This document shows, one piece after another, positions 10,900-50,559 of a stretch of 64,000 bases of DNA. Below the pieces are notes generated by a model. It was not told where the DNA came from and did not search any database. It was given only the letters and a program-made list of their open reading frames with translations. The translations under genes were made by a program, and so were the position numbers. The stretch is from Podarcis raffonei (lineage: Eukaryota; Chordata; Lepidosauria; Squamata; Lacertidae): positions 5,196,501 to 5,260,500 of the forward strand of contig NC_070603.1 of NCBI RefSeq assembly GCF_027172205.1, read 5' to 3'. The first letter of the stretch is position 1. Each line of letters begins with the position of its first letter.

Positions 10900-11750
10900 T
10901 ATGGAGAGCCCAAGCCTGCCTTAAAGGATGTGGGGATGATCTCCCTTTGGAAATGGGCCAGCAGGAAGAAGGATGTGAAATGTCGAGGTGAATCTGCCGA
11001 GAGAAGATGCAGCAGGCGGAACAGCAGGTGCCTCCAAGTTCTGACAGAGGAGCATCACCTCTCAGGAGAGGCCAGGTCCCGGGGGGGGGGTTGCCACGGT
11101 GACAAGGACCTGCCCTCCTTTGTGACATCACTTGCTTCTCCCTTAAAAGGCACCTACTTGCAGGGGCCATTGTGGGTTAGTAGTGAGGCAAGTGGAGGAG
11201 AGAGGAGTTGGTGGTGGTGGTTGGAGAAGATAAGGAGAGGTGTTCATTTGATTGTTATTTTGATTTTTATTTGATTTATTACTTTTATTTGATTCATTTG
11301 ATTTGATTTATTTTTACTTTTTCATTTTAACACTTTTATTTTACTTTTTTATTTTTTGTTCTTTATTTCCATATTTTTTATTTTACATTTTTATTTTGTG
11401 CACATTTGGTATATATTTTGTATATATTTATTTTGTGCATAGAGGAGTAGTTAGGGGTAAGGTAAGTGTTGGGTTAGGGCTGGGCTGGGGTGGGGTGGGG
11501 TCAGAGTTAGGCTTGGGTGGGCATTTTAGAGAGTTAGCTAGTTTAGAGAGGAGGGTGGGAATTTTTCGTGAACAAAATGTGCAGACTGTAAGTAGGATTC
11601 CTTCCCTTTCTCTTGGTCTCCTGGGGGTGTGGTGTGAGTCCTGGGGTCCCCTGAACAGCCTTGGCTCTCTGGAAATTGACCCAGCTAGTCTTCTCCAGAG
11701 AGCTCAGCTCCTCCACACACTTCCCCCGTCTTCCCCTTTTCTCTCCCCTC
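10900..11750. other. Intergenic with a T-rich low-complexity block
   Basis: From about 11,235 to 11,440 the plus strand is made almost entirely of TTTTATTT/TTGATTTA words, followed at 11,455-11,520 by G-rich sequence (GGGCTGGGCTGGGGTGGGG). The long open frame across it is a low-complexity artefact. No gene recognised. Confidence 0.5.
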
Positions 11751-11754
11751 TTAT

Positions 11755-11990
11755 CATTTATTATGACATTCCGAGCCCACTTTCGTCCCAGGAGCTCAAG
11801 GTGGCCTTCATGGTTCTCCCTGCCACCAACTGTTATCCTCACAATGGCCCTGCAAAGTAGGCTAGGCTGGCCCAAGGTCCACTAGGGAGCTTCATGGCTG
11901 AGTGGGGATTCGAACCCTGCTCTCCCAGGTCCTCCTAGTCCAGCCCTCCAACCACTACACCTCTGCCTAGCTCCATTTTCCATCTCTCTC
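11755..11990 (-). mobile_element. tRNA-derived SINE, MIR/CORE-like, reverse orientation
   Basis: On the minus strand it reads tRNA-like head (box B as GGATTCGAACCC on the plus strand near 11,908), a core with TGGCCCAAGGT on the plus strand, and a LINE-like tail ending near 11,755. It matches the diverged copies at 19285-19455, 52780-52915 and 56795-57005. Confidence 0.65.
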
Positions 11991-12326
11991 ACTGCCCAAC
12001 GCCATCAGCCTTCTCCCCCTTCCTGTGGGTCTCTCTGGCTCCAAGGAAGACTCTACCCCCTTCCTCATGTTCTGCTCCTAGCATTCATTTTCTAGCATTC
12101 ATGGTGCTAGAAAAATAGTCCTGGGGGTGGGGTGGGGGGTTATGCTTTTGCCCCAGCCTGACAGCAGCTAGTCTCCCAAGGGCAATAATACGATATCACC
12201 TCACCTTCTTAGTAACTGTGGTTCTCAAAGGGTGTGGCAAGAGAGGATGGCAAGACAATCAAAGAAGCATTGAAACATTTCCGTATTGTATCGTGTCATA
12301 ATGATTTTTTTTTGTCATTTGCAGAA

Positions 12327-12617
12327 TATGGATAGATTTGTTGTTTAGTCGTTTAGTCGTGTCCGCCTCTTCGTGACCCCATGGACCAGAGCATGCCAGG
12401 CACTCCTGTCTTCCACTGCCTCCCGCAGTTTGGTCAGACTCATGTTTGTGGCTTCGAGAACACTGTCCCACCATCTCGTCCTCCGTCGTCCCCTTCTCCT
12501 TGTGCCCTCCATCTTTCCCAACATCAGGGTCTTTTCCAGGGAGTCTTCTCTTCTCATGAGGTGGCCAAAGTATTGGAGCCTCAGCTTCAGGATCAGGATA
12601 TCTATCTATGGATAGAT
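12327..12617 (-). mobile_element. BovB (RTE) LINE 3' end with 11-bp target-site duplication
   Basis: The body is 12338-12606, the reverse complement of the BovB 3' end (on the minus strand: CTCATGAGAAGAGAAGACTC, ending GACTAAACGACTAAACAACAA). It is flanked by a perfect duplication TATGGATAGAT at 12327-12337 and 12607-12617. It is 5'-truncated like most LINE copies. Confidence 0.9.
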
Positions 12618-12681
12618 AGCTTTTCAAAATGAGAGCAAGAGAAAAGCTTCTTTGTGTCCATGAGATGAGTTTGTTTGTCTC

Positions 12682-12763
12682 AAAATTAGACCTACAGTCT
12701 AATTAAAATTAGACCTACAGTCTTATCAAAATTAGACCTACAGTCTAATCAAAATTAGACCTA
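12682..12763. repeat. 23-bp tandem repeat, about 3.5 copies
   Basis: The unit is roughly AAAATTAGACCTACAGTCTAATC. The last unit runs directly into the first bases (TACAGTC) of the Tigger-like MITE that begins at 12764. Confidence 0.85.
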
Positions 12764-12841
12764 CAGTCATACCTCAGGTTGCGTCCTGCGGCGACCCGGA
12801 AGTACCGGCAAGGGTTACTTCCGGGTTTCTCCGCTTGCGCA

Positions 12842-13325
12842 TCTTACGAAAAAGGAGCAATGCAGAAGCAAGCACCAGGTGGCTGGAATGGTAAACAGGA
12901 TGCGGGTGTTATTGGATTGTACCGTGGGAACCAGGAACAGTCTATTCACTGCTCTGAGAGCCGGATGTTACCTCAGAGCAGCACATGACCCTGTACTGGA
13001 AGTACATGGGTGGAGTTTATTCTCTCTCTGCAGTGGGAAGCAGAGTGTGCAGACATGTTTTCTCTGTACTGGTGAACGACAGGAATAAAGACATGTAGAT
13101 ATATTTCTGTCTGTCTCTCTCCCCCTCCCTGGGAGAGGAGTGGGGGGGAGTGGTGTGTTCTCCTTCACGTTGAGGAGAATCGCCGATTGGAGACCTCCTT
13201 TGATCTTGCCGGGAGTCGCAGACGGGAGGTCATAAGGAATCAAGCCGGGCACCTGGAGGGTGGCCAAATTCCTCTGGACTAAGAGCTAAGCTGGGGGCTC
13301 TGCTCTTTTGGCTTGGATTCCGACA
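12842..13325 (+). repeat. Left LTR of the copia element
   Basis: 484 bp, ending GATTCCGACA. It contains an AATAAA-type signal near 13,083. It matches the right LTR almost exactly. Confidence 0.9.
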
Positions 13326-15879
13326 ACTGGTAGCAGACCGATGGATATCTGATCTATGAGAATCTGCATGAGAGGTGAGAGGTCGATGAATCGTTGCCAT
13401 CCTCTGCACCTAAGGAGATAAAGAAAAGCGTCTGCCTGCAGCCAGAAAGCTGAAACAGACAGCTGGACACCGAGAGGAGTGTGTTTCAAGGCAACGGAGC
13501 CTGAAAAAAAGGTATGCTGCATTTCGGGCAAGAGAGAATGAACGCAGAAAGATTTATTTTCTGGTTCACAAGCTGCGTAAGAAAAACAGCTCTGAAAGAG
13601 CAAGCTTGCATACCAGGAATTCCTGTGGTTTAGATAAGGAGTTCCGTCCTGAGCAGGTTGCTAGGCAACGTCTGCCAGTTACTGAGTGGCCTAAAAAGAG
13701 CCTGGGAAATCGAAAGTGTATCTGCGCAGCTGGGCAAGGTTTTTGAAAATAGCCCAAAGGCAAGCCTGCCAGTGAAGCAGTAAACAGAGACTTTTGGAGT
13801 TTTACTGGCTTGAAAAGTGAAAGCAGGCTTGGGATTGAGTGTAAAGCTGCCCTTGGATTCAGCATGGATGCCAAGAAGGGGGGAGTGCCCCTGAGTGCCG
13901 TGGTTCTAGATGAACACAGCCGGCATGCTGCACTGGAAGTAAAGCACAGGGGGAGGGAGGAACGGAGTTCTAATTCCCCCACCGATGAGGCTACTGGAAG
14001 GGATGCTGTAGCTTTGAATGTTGTCCAGTGTTACAGTTGTGGACAGGCTGGGCATCTTCAGCGGAGCTGCAAGAAGCCACGTCAGCCAAAAGGAGCGAAG
14101 GGCCGCTCAGCTAAGCCTGAGGCGTCAGGCAAAGGTCATACCAAGCCTATGGTGGAACCTGGAAAGGCATTGATGGCGAAAGGAACCACGCCAGATGTTG
14201 GGAACGCGTTTATTATCGACACTGCAGCGACAGTTCATATGTCCCCACACAGAGGACTCTTTTCAACGTTTAAGAAGCGAAGCTTCACTGTGACACAGGC
14301 CAATGGTCAGGAGCTAGAAGCGGCCGGCGTGGGGACTGTCTATCTTAAGAGTCTGGACTTGACAATAGACAATGTTTACTTGGTTCCTGAATTGAAGTTC
14401 AATCTGCTGAGTGTTTCGCAGATTGCAAAGAGAGGACTGAAACTGTCCTACGATGCTGAGAGCTGCGAGATCTACAAAGATGGAGAGTTATTTCTTTCGG
14501 CCAGAGAAAAGGATGGACTATATTTGTTGACTTTTGCACAAAGTGATTACATGGAATGTAATTCATCTGTGTCTAACCAAGTTTCTCTTGCAGGTGTGAG
14601 CAAGAAGAAGACCGGAGTCAACAGCGCATTTCAGCGGGTGTATGCTGATGTGATTGGTCCTCTAGAACCATCTAGAGGCAATGCAAGATATTATCTTGTG
14701 TGTGTGGATCATTTCTCTAACTATGTCTGGGTTTATGTGTTGAGAAAGCCACAGGAAGCCTTAGAGAGGTTTCAGGAGTTTTGTGACAAAGTTAAGAGTA
14801 TGCATGATGCTAACATTGATTGTCTATTCACAGATGAGAAGCAGATTTTTCCTTTACAGGATTTCCAGAGGTTCCTGCAGAAGAAGGGAATAAGACACAA
14901 GGTTTCTGTTTCAGCGGAAGCGTGGAACAGGGGTGTCTGTGTACGGGTGAACAGAGAATTGCAAAAGGGGATGGAAGAGCAATTGCTTAGTTCACATCTG
15001 CCACATGAGTACTGGGCCGAGTCTCTAATGTCGTACTGTTATACGAAAATGAGAAAGGTTTCAAAAGAGTTGGGAAGTTCTCCTTTTGAGAAACTGTTCC
15101 ACAGAAAACCTTCTGTTGCCCATTTCAAGGTTTTTGGGTCTCATGTGAGAACAGAAGCTCCAGGTGGAGTAAAGAATGCCAGAGGCATTTTTGTGGGGTA
15201 TGAAAAGGGTCTCTACAGAGTAATTTTGTCTGAATCTGGTCAGGTGATTCTCACAAAATTTCTAGAGAGTGCTCCTGAACAGGAGAGAGTGATAGTACAC
15301 ACTTTTCCCACTGATGACGATTCAGATGATGATGATTTCACTGATTTCAGCTGTACATAAAGTGATGACACTGATAGCTCGGAGAGCTCAGTTGTCACAG
15401 TCATTGAGAGGAAGTCTCACACAATAGATAGGCCTTCACAACTGAAGGATGAACCACTGTTTACCATTGGAACTAGTTCTCCAAAGAGTCCTGAGACTGG
15501 ACCAGTGTGCAGAGAGGATCAGCACCTCGTACGTAGGTCTGAGAGAGTTACAAAGGGTCAACCACCCAAGAGGTACTCAAAAGAGTTTGCTAACTTAGCT
15601 GTTGCATGTGTTGCTGTTGTAAACAACCGAGGACAGGTTGGAGCTGTGTCTAAGTCAGAGACAAAGACACAACAGAGAGTTGCTAGCCAAGGTAATGCAG
15701 GTGCACTCATTCCTTGGAAACCAAACAACCAGAGAGGTACACTGGGGAAACCAGTGGTGGGGAGTTCCAAGGGTGGAACTGAAACAACAGGGGAGTGTTA
15801 TGTGTATAACAACTGTTTGTTTTCTTCTCTGGATCATGCTTTGCTTGCTGCGACACGCATTGATTCTTTTGGGGGAGGA

Positions 15880-16363
15880 TGTTACGAAAAAGGAGCAATG
15901 CAGAAGCAAGCACCAGGTGGCTGGAATGGTAAACAGGATGCGGGTGTTATTGGATTGTACCGTGGGAACCAGGAACAGTCTATTCACTGCTCTGAGAGCC
16001 GGATGTTACCTCAGAGCAGCACATGACCCTGTACTGGAAGTACATGGGTGGAGTTTATTCTCTCTCTGCAGTGGGAAGCAGAGTGTGCAGACATGTTTTC
16101 TCTGTACTGGTGAACGACAGGAATAAAGACATGTAGATATATTTCTGTCTGTCTCTCTCCCCCTCCCTGGGAGAGGAGTGGGGGGGAGTGGTGTGTTCTC
16201 CTTCACGTTGAGGAGAATCGCCGATTGGAGACCTCCTTTGATCTTGCCGGGAGTCGCAGACGGGAGGTCATAAGGAATCAAGCCGGGCACCTGGAGGGTG
16301 GCCAAATTCCTCTGGACTAAGAGCTAAGCTGGGGGCTCTGCTCTTTTGGCTTGGATTCCGACA
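15880..16363 (+). repeat. Right LTR of the copia element
   Basis: 484 bp, begins TGTTACG and ends CCGACA (TG...CA termini), preceded by the purine tract GGGGGAGGA and followed by the GCGCA host duplication. Confidence 0.9.
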
Positions 16364-16505
16364 GCGCAGACGCTCAAAATGTCACGCGCATGCGCAGAAG
16401 CGGCAAATCGCGACCCGCGCACACGCAGACACGGATTGTGTTCTGCTCATGTTGTGAACGGGGCTCCGGAATGGATCCTGTTCGCAACCAGAGGTGGTAC
16501 CACTG

Positions 16506-16800
16506 TAATATAAAAGTGATTACGTGGCAAAAGCAAGCTCACACCTCCCATTGAGTTTGTATACATACTTAAAGTACATATGTAAGAGGCTCGTTTATAA
16601 TTGCATTTTGGGATGATTCATGTTCTTATGTAACTGCATTGTTTTATACTTTCTGGAGGTCCCATGATCATATTATAAAGTAATTGTGTTCTATACTGTA
16701 AGTCAAGCAACTGCTATGAGTTGTTTCGTTTCCCAATGTATTTCTTATCAATAGAAAATTAAGCGTGGCACAATCCAATTTTTACTCTGAAAGTGCAGCT
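16506..16800. other. Intergenic, nothing recognised
   Basis: AT-rich sequence with no gene or repeat that I can name. Confidence 0.5.
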
Positions 16801-17124
16801 TAGAAAAAACGTTTGAGATCCACCGTAGGAACGCTTTGGCCTAACGGGATGCGGATGGGAAGGTCAGACGTGGCGGTGACGCGTGTGATCCGCGATCCGC
16901 CCGTTCTAGCGCTCAAGCTCCGCCTTCGGCAGCCCCGCCCTCCCCCCTCCCCTCGCAATTGGAGCTTCTCCGCCTTCCGTTGAAACGCGGCGACGATCGC
17001 TGCCCGCCCTCCCTCGCGATTCTTAAACCGCTTTCCGCCTCGGTTCTTTTCGTTATATTCTATTTTATTTTGTAACCCGGGGGAGCGGGATGTCCAGTTA
17101 AAAGGAGATGGCGCCTCCCCCCAT

Positions 17125-17129
17125 AAAAA
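17125..17129 (-). terminator. Pol III terminator of tRNA-Ser
   Basis: Five T on the minus strand, beginning ten bases after the tRNA 3' end. Confidence 0.8.
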
Positions 17130-17138
17130 CGAGACCGC

Positions 17139-17220
17139 CGTCACGAACAGGATTCGAACCTGTGCGGGGAAACCCCATTGGATTTCGAGTCCAACGCCTT
17201 AACCACTCGGCCACCGTGAC
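17139..17220 (-). tRNA. tRNA-Ser (anticodon CGA)
   Basis: An 82-base gene read on the minus strand. It begins GTCACGGTGGCCGAGTGG (box A) and has a long variable arm typical of serine tRNA. The anticodon loop CTCGAAA carries CGA, which reads UCG codons. The T-loop/box B is GGTTCGAATCC, and the 3' end is TTCGTGAC plus discriminator G. The acceptor stem pairs with one G-T wobble. No intron and no CCA encoded. It appears intact and functional, with a T5 terminator ten bases downstream. As I recall it, the sequence is essentially that of vertebrate tRNA-Ser(CGA). It lies about 3.1 kb upstream of the SMARCC2 start codon, on the opposite strand. Confidence 0.97.
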
Positions 17221-17749
17221 TCTCGGGCCAAGGCTGCGCGGAGCTTCAGCTAGACCGGCCCGCCAGGCGGCCTGGACCGACCGCGGGAGCGCGAAACGGG
17301 CGGCGGGGAGAAGCCCGGCGGCGGCGGCGGAGACCCCAGCGCCGCGGCTCCCCTCCGCCCGCGCCGCCAGAAAGGACGCCCGGCCCCGGCGCCCTCCGCT
17401 CGCCTCAGCTTCGCGACCCCCAAATTCCCCTCAGCGCAGCGCGGACTCCATTTTTAATACGAATATTCCCGATAAATTCAGCCGCCGCTGTTCCCCGCCT
17501 TCCCGCCCAGCCACGCAGGTCCCCTCAGGCCGCGCTGAAAGCCGCGCGGGTTTCGTGCTCCTGAGCATGTGCAGAATTCCCGCCTCCCTCATTGCGCGTC
17601 CGGGGCAAGTTGCCCGTCGTTTAGGAGGCTCCTGAGGGCATCGCTATCCCCGTCGCCTAGACTGGGATTTCAAGGGCCCCGAGGTCACGGCAGACACGGA
17701 TCTTAGCGACTCCCAGCCTGGGAATTAGACCAGCACAAGCCTCTTCCCC

Positions 17750-17822
17750 CGGCGGTGCTTGTTGGGGTTGGACTAGATGACCCTGGGACCCTTTTCGACT
17801 CGACAGTTCTGCGATTCTATGT
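17750..17822 (+). mobile_element. CR1 LINE 3' tail
   Basis: Has GGGGTTGGACTAGATGACCC and ends with the CR1 tail TTCTGCGATTCTATG. Confidence 0.75.
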
Positions 17823-18059
17823 CCTGCACGCCTTCACTTTGAATCATGGGCCTGTTTGCCTCGCCAGCTTCCTTCGAGAGCACAGGCAGGATATATATTC
17901 CGTAAATAATGAGCCTAGAAATGTGTTCATGGGCATCACTAGTTAGTATTTCACATGCTGCAGAGCTAAGTCTTGGTACAGGAAAAAGGTATCGCCCCAT
18001 CCTTGCACTCTGTGTTACCTGGACACTTCTGCTGCCACTCCTTGTTGGGTACACAAAAT

Positions 18060-18905
18060 CAGTTGGTTTAATAATAATAATTTTATTATTTATACCCCAC
18101 CCATCTGACTGGGTTTCCCCAGCCACTCTGGGCGGCTCCCAACCGAATACTGAAAACAATACAGCATTAAACATTTAAAACTTCCCTAAAGAGGGCTGCC
18201 ATAGTTTGCTGTGGTGCTGATCGCCGAAGAATTGATGCTTTTGAATTATGGTGCTGGAGAAGACTCTTGAGAGTCCCATGGACTGCAAGAAGATCAAACG
18301 CATCCATTCTTAAGGAAATCAGCCCTGAGTGCTCACTGGAAGGACAGATTGTGAAGCTGAGGCTCCAGTACTTTGGCCACCTCATGAGAAGAGAAGACTC
18401 CCTGGAGAAGACACTGATGCTGGGAAAGATGGAGGGCACGAGGAGAAGGGGGCGACAGAGGATGAGATGGTTGGATAGTGTTTTCGAGGTTACCAGCATG
18501 AGTTTGACCAAACTGCGGGAGGTAGTGGAGGACAGAGGTGCCTGGCGTGCTCTGGTCCAGGGGGTCACGAAGAGGCGGACACGACTAAACGACTAAACAA
18601 CAACAACAAAGAGGGCTGCCTTCAGATGTCTTTTAAAAGTAAAATAGTTGCTTATTGCCTTGACATCTGCTGGGAGGGCGTTCCACAGGGCAGGCACCAC
18701 TACCGAGAAGGCCCTCTGCCTGGTTCCCTGTAGCCTTACTTCTCGCAATGAGGGAACCGCCAGAAGGCCCTCGGCGCTGGATCTCAGTGTCCAGGCTGAA
18801 CGATGGGGGTGGAGACGCTCCTTCAGGTATACTGGGCCAAGGCCATTTAAGAATTGGCAACTCCTGTAGAAGGATGTAGTTAAAAGGCGAGGTCCGTCCT
18901 TTCAT
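18060..18905 (-). mobile_element. LINE (CR1/L2-like) 3' region split by BovB
   Basis: The reverse complement of a LINE 3' end lies in two parts, 18060-18200 and 18608-18905. The first has CCACCCATCTGACTGGGTTT and the second has CGGCGCTGGATCTCAGTGTC. They become continuous when the BovB insert and one duplication copy are removed. It matches the copies at 38640-38975 and, in the other orientation, 42370-42735. Confidence 0.85.
18188..18620 (+). mobile_element. BovB (RTE) LINE 3' end, nested, with 13-bp target-site duplication
   Basis: The body is 18201-18607: CTCATGAGAAGAGAAGACTC, CCAAACTGCGGGAGGTAGTG, ending GACTAAACGACTAAACAACA. The flanks AAAGAGGGCTGCC at 18188-18200 and 18608-18620 are perfect direct repeats. 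The open frame of about 109 codons is the C-terminal end of the BovB polyprotein. 5'-truncated. Confidence 0.93.
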
Positions 18906-19129
18906 CTCCCAGTTATGATAAATGGTGGCTAAAGGGGGTAGGGTGGGGGGAAGCTTCCTGCATTAAACAACATGTCCGGCACTCAAGACTGCAAGACTGT
19001 CTGATCTGCAAGCTTCGCTCCTTTGTTCTAGATATGCAAGGAAGACTGGCTCTGGCTGCTCACATTCTGCATGAAGTGCCTCTCTCCTTTAGAATTGCTT
19101 TGATTGCCTTCTAGTTTGGCCCTTAGAAT

Positions 19130-19240
19130 AACAGAATCATAGAGCTGGAAGGGATCACAAGGGTCATCTAGTCCAACCCCCTGCAATGGAGGACTCTTTT
19201 GCCCCACATGGGGCTCAAACCCACAACCCTGACAGTGCTA
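19130..19240 (-). mobile_element. CR1 LINE 3' end, reverse orientation
   Basis: AACAGAATCATAGAGCTGGA followed by TCATCTAGTCCAACCCCCTG is the reverse complement of the CR1 terminus. Confidence 0.85.
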
Positions 19241-19284
19241 ATGATAATGGAAAGGTGAGGCAATATTCCCAAGGGCTCTGGTGC

Positions 19285-19455
19285 AAAAGAGTGAATAATG
19301 TCATGAAGCTCCCGGGGTGACCTTGGGCCAGTCGCCATCTCTTAGCCTAACCTAATTCTCAGGGTTGTGACGATGAAATGGGGAGGAGGAGGATCCTGTG
19401 CACCACCTTGAGCTCCTTGGAAGAAAAAGGTGGTATATAAATGTAATAAATATAA
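19285..19455 (+). mobile_element. MIR/CORE-like SINE fragment
   Basis: TGACCTTGGGCCAGTCGCC, AGGATCCTGTGCACCACCTT and GGTGGTATATAAATG are the core and tail of the same family as 11755-11990, in sense orientation. Confidence 0.6.
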
Positions 19456-20119
19456 TGACATAAATGCACCATATGAATCTGCTGTTTCTGAGATGTCATG
19501 TAATCAGAATAGTTTTAATGTAACAGACCTTAAACAAAAAGATGCTTAGATCTGTTGCCCTTCTGAGCACACACTGGAGCTGTGAAGATTCCTTTGTAAT
19601 GCATTTCTCAAAATGCATTTGTGTCTAAAGGTGCAGTACAATGATAAAAGCAACCTAGGCCTTGCCTGCAGGTTTACAGTGCAGAGGAAACAGGAAAACA
19701 AGCAAATTCATGAGGCATTTGCACCCCAACCCAGCATATGGCCTGAGCCGTGTTCTCTTATTTCTCCCCAAGGGATCCCTTATTTCTGAATTCCCTGATC
19801 CCACTCACACTCAACACAATTGTTAGCTACAACATTTCGCTTTTTAGCCTCCCCCCCCCCCGCCCCATTTTCAGCCCTCGTCCTACATTTCCTGAACTGA
19901 AGGAAAGAAGGGAATTTATTCTTGGCTACTTCCAGTCTCAACTTCAATCCGTGTCCTTTCCCGTCACTAAACAGAACATTCAGTCCCAAAATATATGCAG
20001 TACATACATGTGTATACATGCATGCATGCATATTATATACACCCCCACTTGTTTCCGGTGGAAGATGCGCCCGACCCTTGCCGCTCCCCCCCTTCAGCCT
20101 CCGCGTCTTGCGGCTCTCC

Positions 20120-20135
20120 GCCTGCAGGGGGCGCT
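20120..20135. promoter_or_regulatory. CTCF-like motif 1
   Basis: GCCTGCAGGGGGCGCT resembles the CTCF core (CAGGGGGCGC). Confidence 0.4.
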
Positions 20136-20229
20136 TCGCCTCCAAACCGAGGCCGGCCTTTCCCCGCTTCCTCCCTTCCCCTCTCTGCCCAGGAGGGGTC
20201 GCTGCGTCGGGCCGCGCGGGGCAGCGTCG

Positions 20230-20245
20230 GCCAGCAGAGGGCGCT
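20230..20245. promoter_or_regulatory. CTCF-like motif 2
   Basis: GCCAGCAGAGGGCGCT is a full match to the CTCF consensus core CCASYAGRKGGCRS, about 80 bases upstream of the SMARCC2 ATG. Confidence 0.6.
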
Positions 20246-20325
20246 GCGAGGGCCGTGGCGGCGGCGGCGCACGGGGCAGGGCGAGCGGAGGCGGCGGCGC
20301 GGCCCAGGCCGGCGGCGCTGGGAAA

Positions 20326-49991
<29,666 letters not shown>

Positions 49992-50382
49992 GAAGCTACA
50001 AGCGGCGCTTCTTGGCGCTTCCTCGGTGAGCCCTGATCACTTGGAAGGACAGGAAAACCCTAAATCGTGTTAAACATGGATTCTATTTGGATGGGTTTTA
50101 AAAAGGCTTCGAAACAGTGATCCAAGGAGGAAGAGGATTTGGCTGTGTTGGTTCCCTTCCCTGTGTGTCTGCCCCACCTCATGTCCCCAATGCTTTTTTT
50201 GTATCCAGTTGTACCAAGACTTTATTTAAAGGTGTTTCTAATTGCTGGGGTGGGGGTGGCGGCAGGGAGAAGAAATTATCTCCAAACAGCCACTGCTATT
50301 TATAGAGGGCTTTGATTTTAAACATGGTTGAAAAGGGAGTTTAACTCCCCCTTGTATGTGTCTGTCTCGCTTTTTTTTAAAC

Positions 50383-50388
50383 AATAAA
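50383..50388 (+). terminator. SMARCC2: SMARCC2 poly(A) signal
   Basis: AATAAA about 390 bases after the stop codon, followed by a T/C-rich stretch near 50,405-50,420. The 3' UTR would be about 420 bases. Confidence 0.75.
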
Positions 50389-50559
50389 GAAAAATTAACA
50401 AAAATATTCTCCGTCTCCTCTGCAGGGAAAACGGCAATCTACTTGGGAGTGGGCTTATTTATGGGGAAGAAGGTATTGCGGCCTGAGGGGGACATGGTGT
50501 TTGTACCAGAGCGATATTTTTTTTTTAATTCACTGATGCAGGGAAATTTTACTTATGTG

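Larger units (their letters stand above)
12842..16363 (+). mobile_element. Ty1/copia-type LTR retrotransposon (fossil, broken)
   Basis: Two 484-bp direct LTRs (12842-13325 and 15880-16363), with almost no difference between them that I can see, flank a body of about 2.55 kb. The host duplication GCGCA lies at 12837-12841 and 16364-16368. A primer-binding-site-like TGGTAGCAGA follows the left LTR, and a purine-rich tract precedes the right one. Parts seen in order: a CCHC zinc knuckle (about 14026-14070), a retropepsin-type protease region (about 14200-14270), and an integrase region (about 14630-15130). That protease-integrase order is copia-like. No reverse transcriptase or RNase H region is recognised, so the element is broken and is smaller than the family's usual 5 kb. 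The near-identical LTRs imply a very recent insertion. Copia elements are uncommon in vertebrates but known in fish, amphibians and reptiles. Confidence 0.9.
12764..16505. mobile_element. Tigger-like MITE split by the copia element
   Basis: The left part is 12764-12841 and the right part is 16364-16505, with TA on both outer flanks. The ends are CAGTCATACCTCAGG and ...GAGGTGGTACCACTG. The interior includes ACCCGGAAGTACC and CGCGCATGCGCAGAAGCGGC. Removing the LTR element and one GCGCA copy gives a normal MITE of about 215 bp, so the MITE is the older of the two. Confidence 0.9.
16810..17640. promoter_or_regulatory. GC-rich CpG island around the tRNA gene
   Basis: Base composition switches sharply to CpG-dense sequence for about 800 bp, with GGCGGCGGCGGCGG near 17,320. 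It contains the tRNA-Ser gene. No protein-coding exon is convincing here; the 175-codon open frame over 17108-17635 is explained by GC richness and runs antisense over the tRNA. The island could also be a promoter of an unseen transcript. Confidence 0.6.

Noticed and set aside
11303-11860. 185-codon open frame with an apparent hydrophobic N-terminus
   Set aside because: The Phe/Tyr/Ile-rich start is the T-rich low-complexity block, not a membrane protein.
17108-17635. 175-codon plus-strand open frame
   Set aside because: It lies in the GC island and runs antisense over the tRNA gene. The composition alone explains it; no splice or family support.
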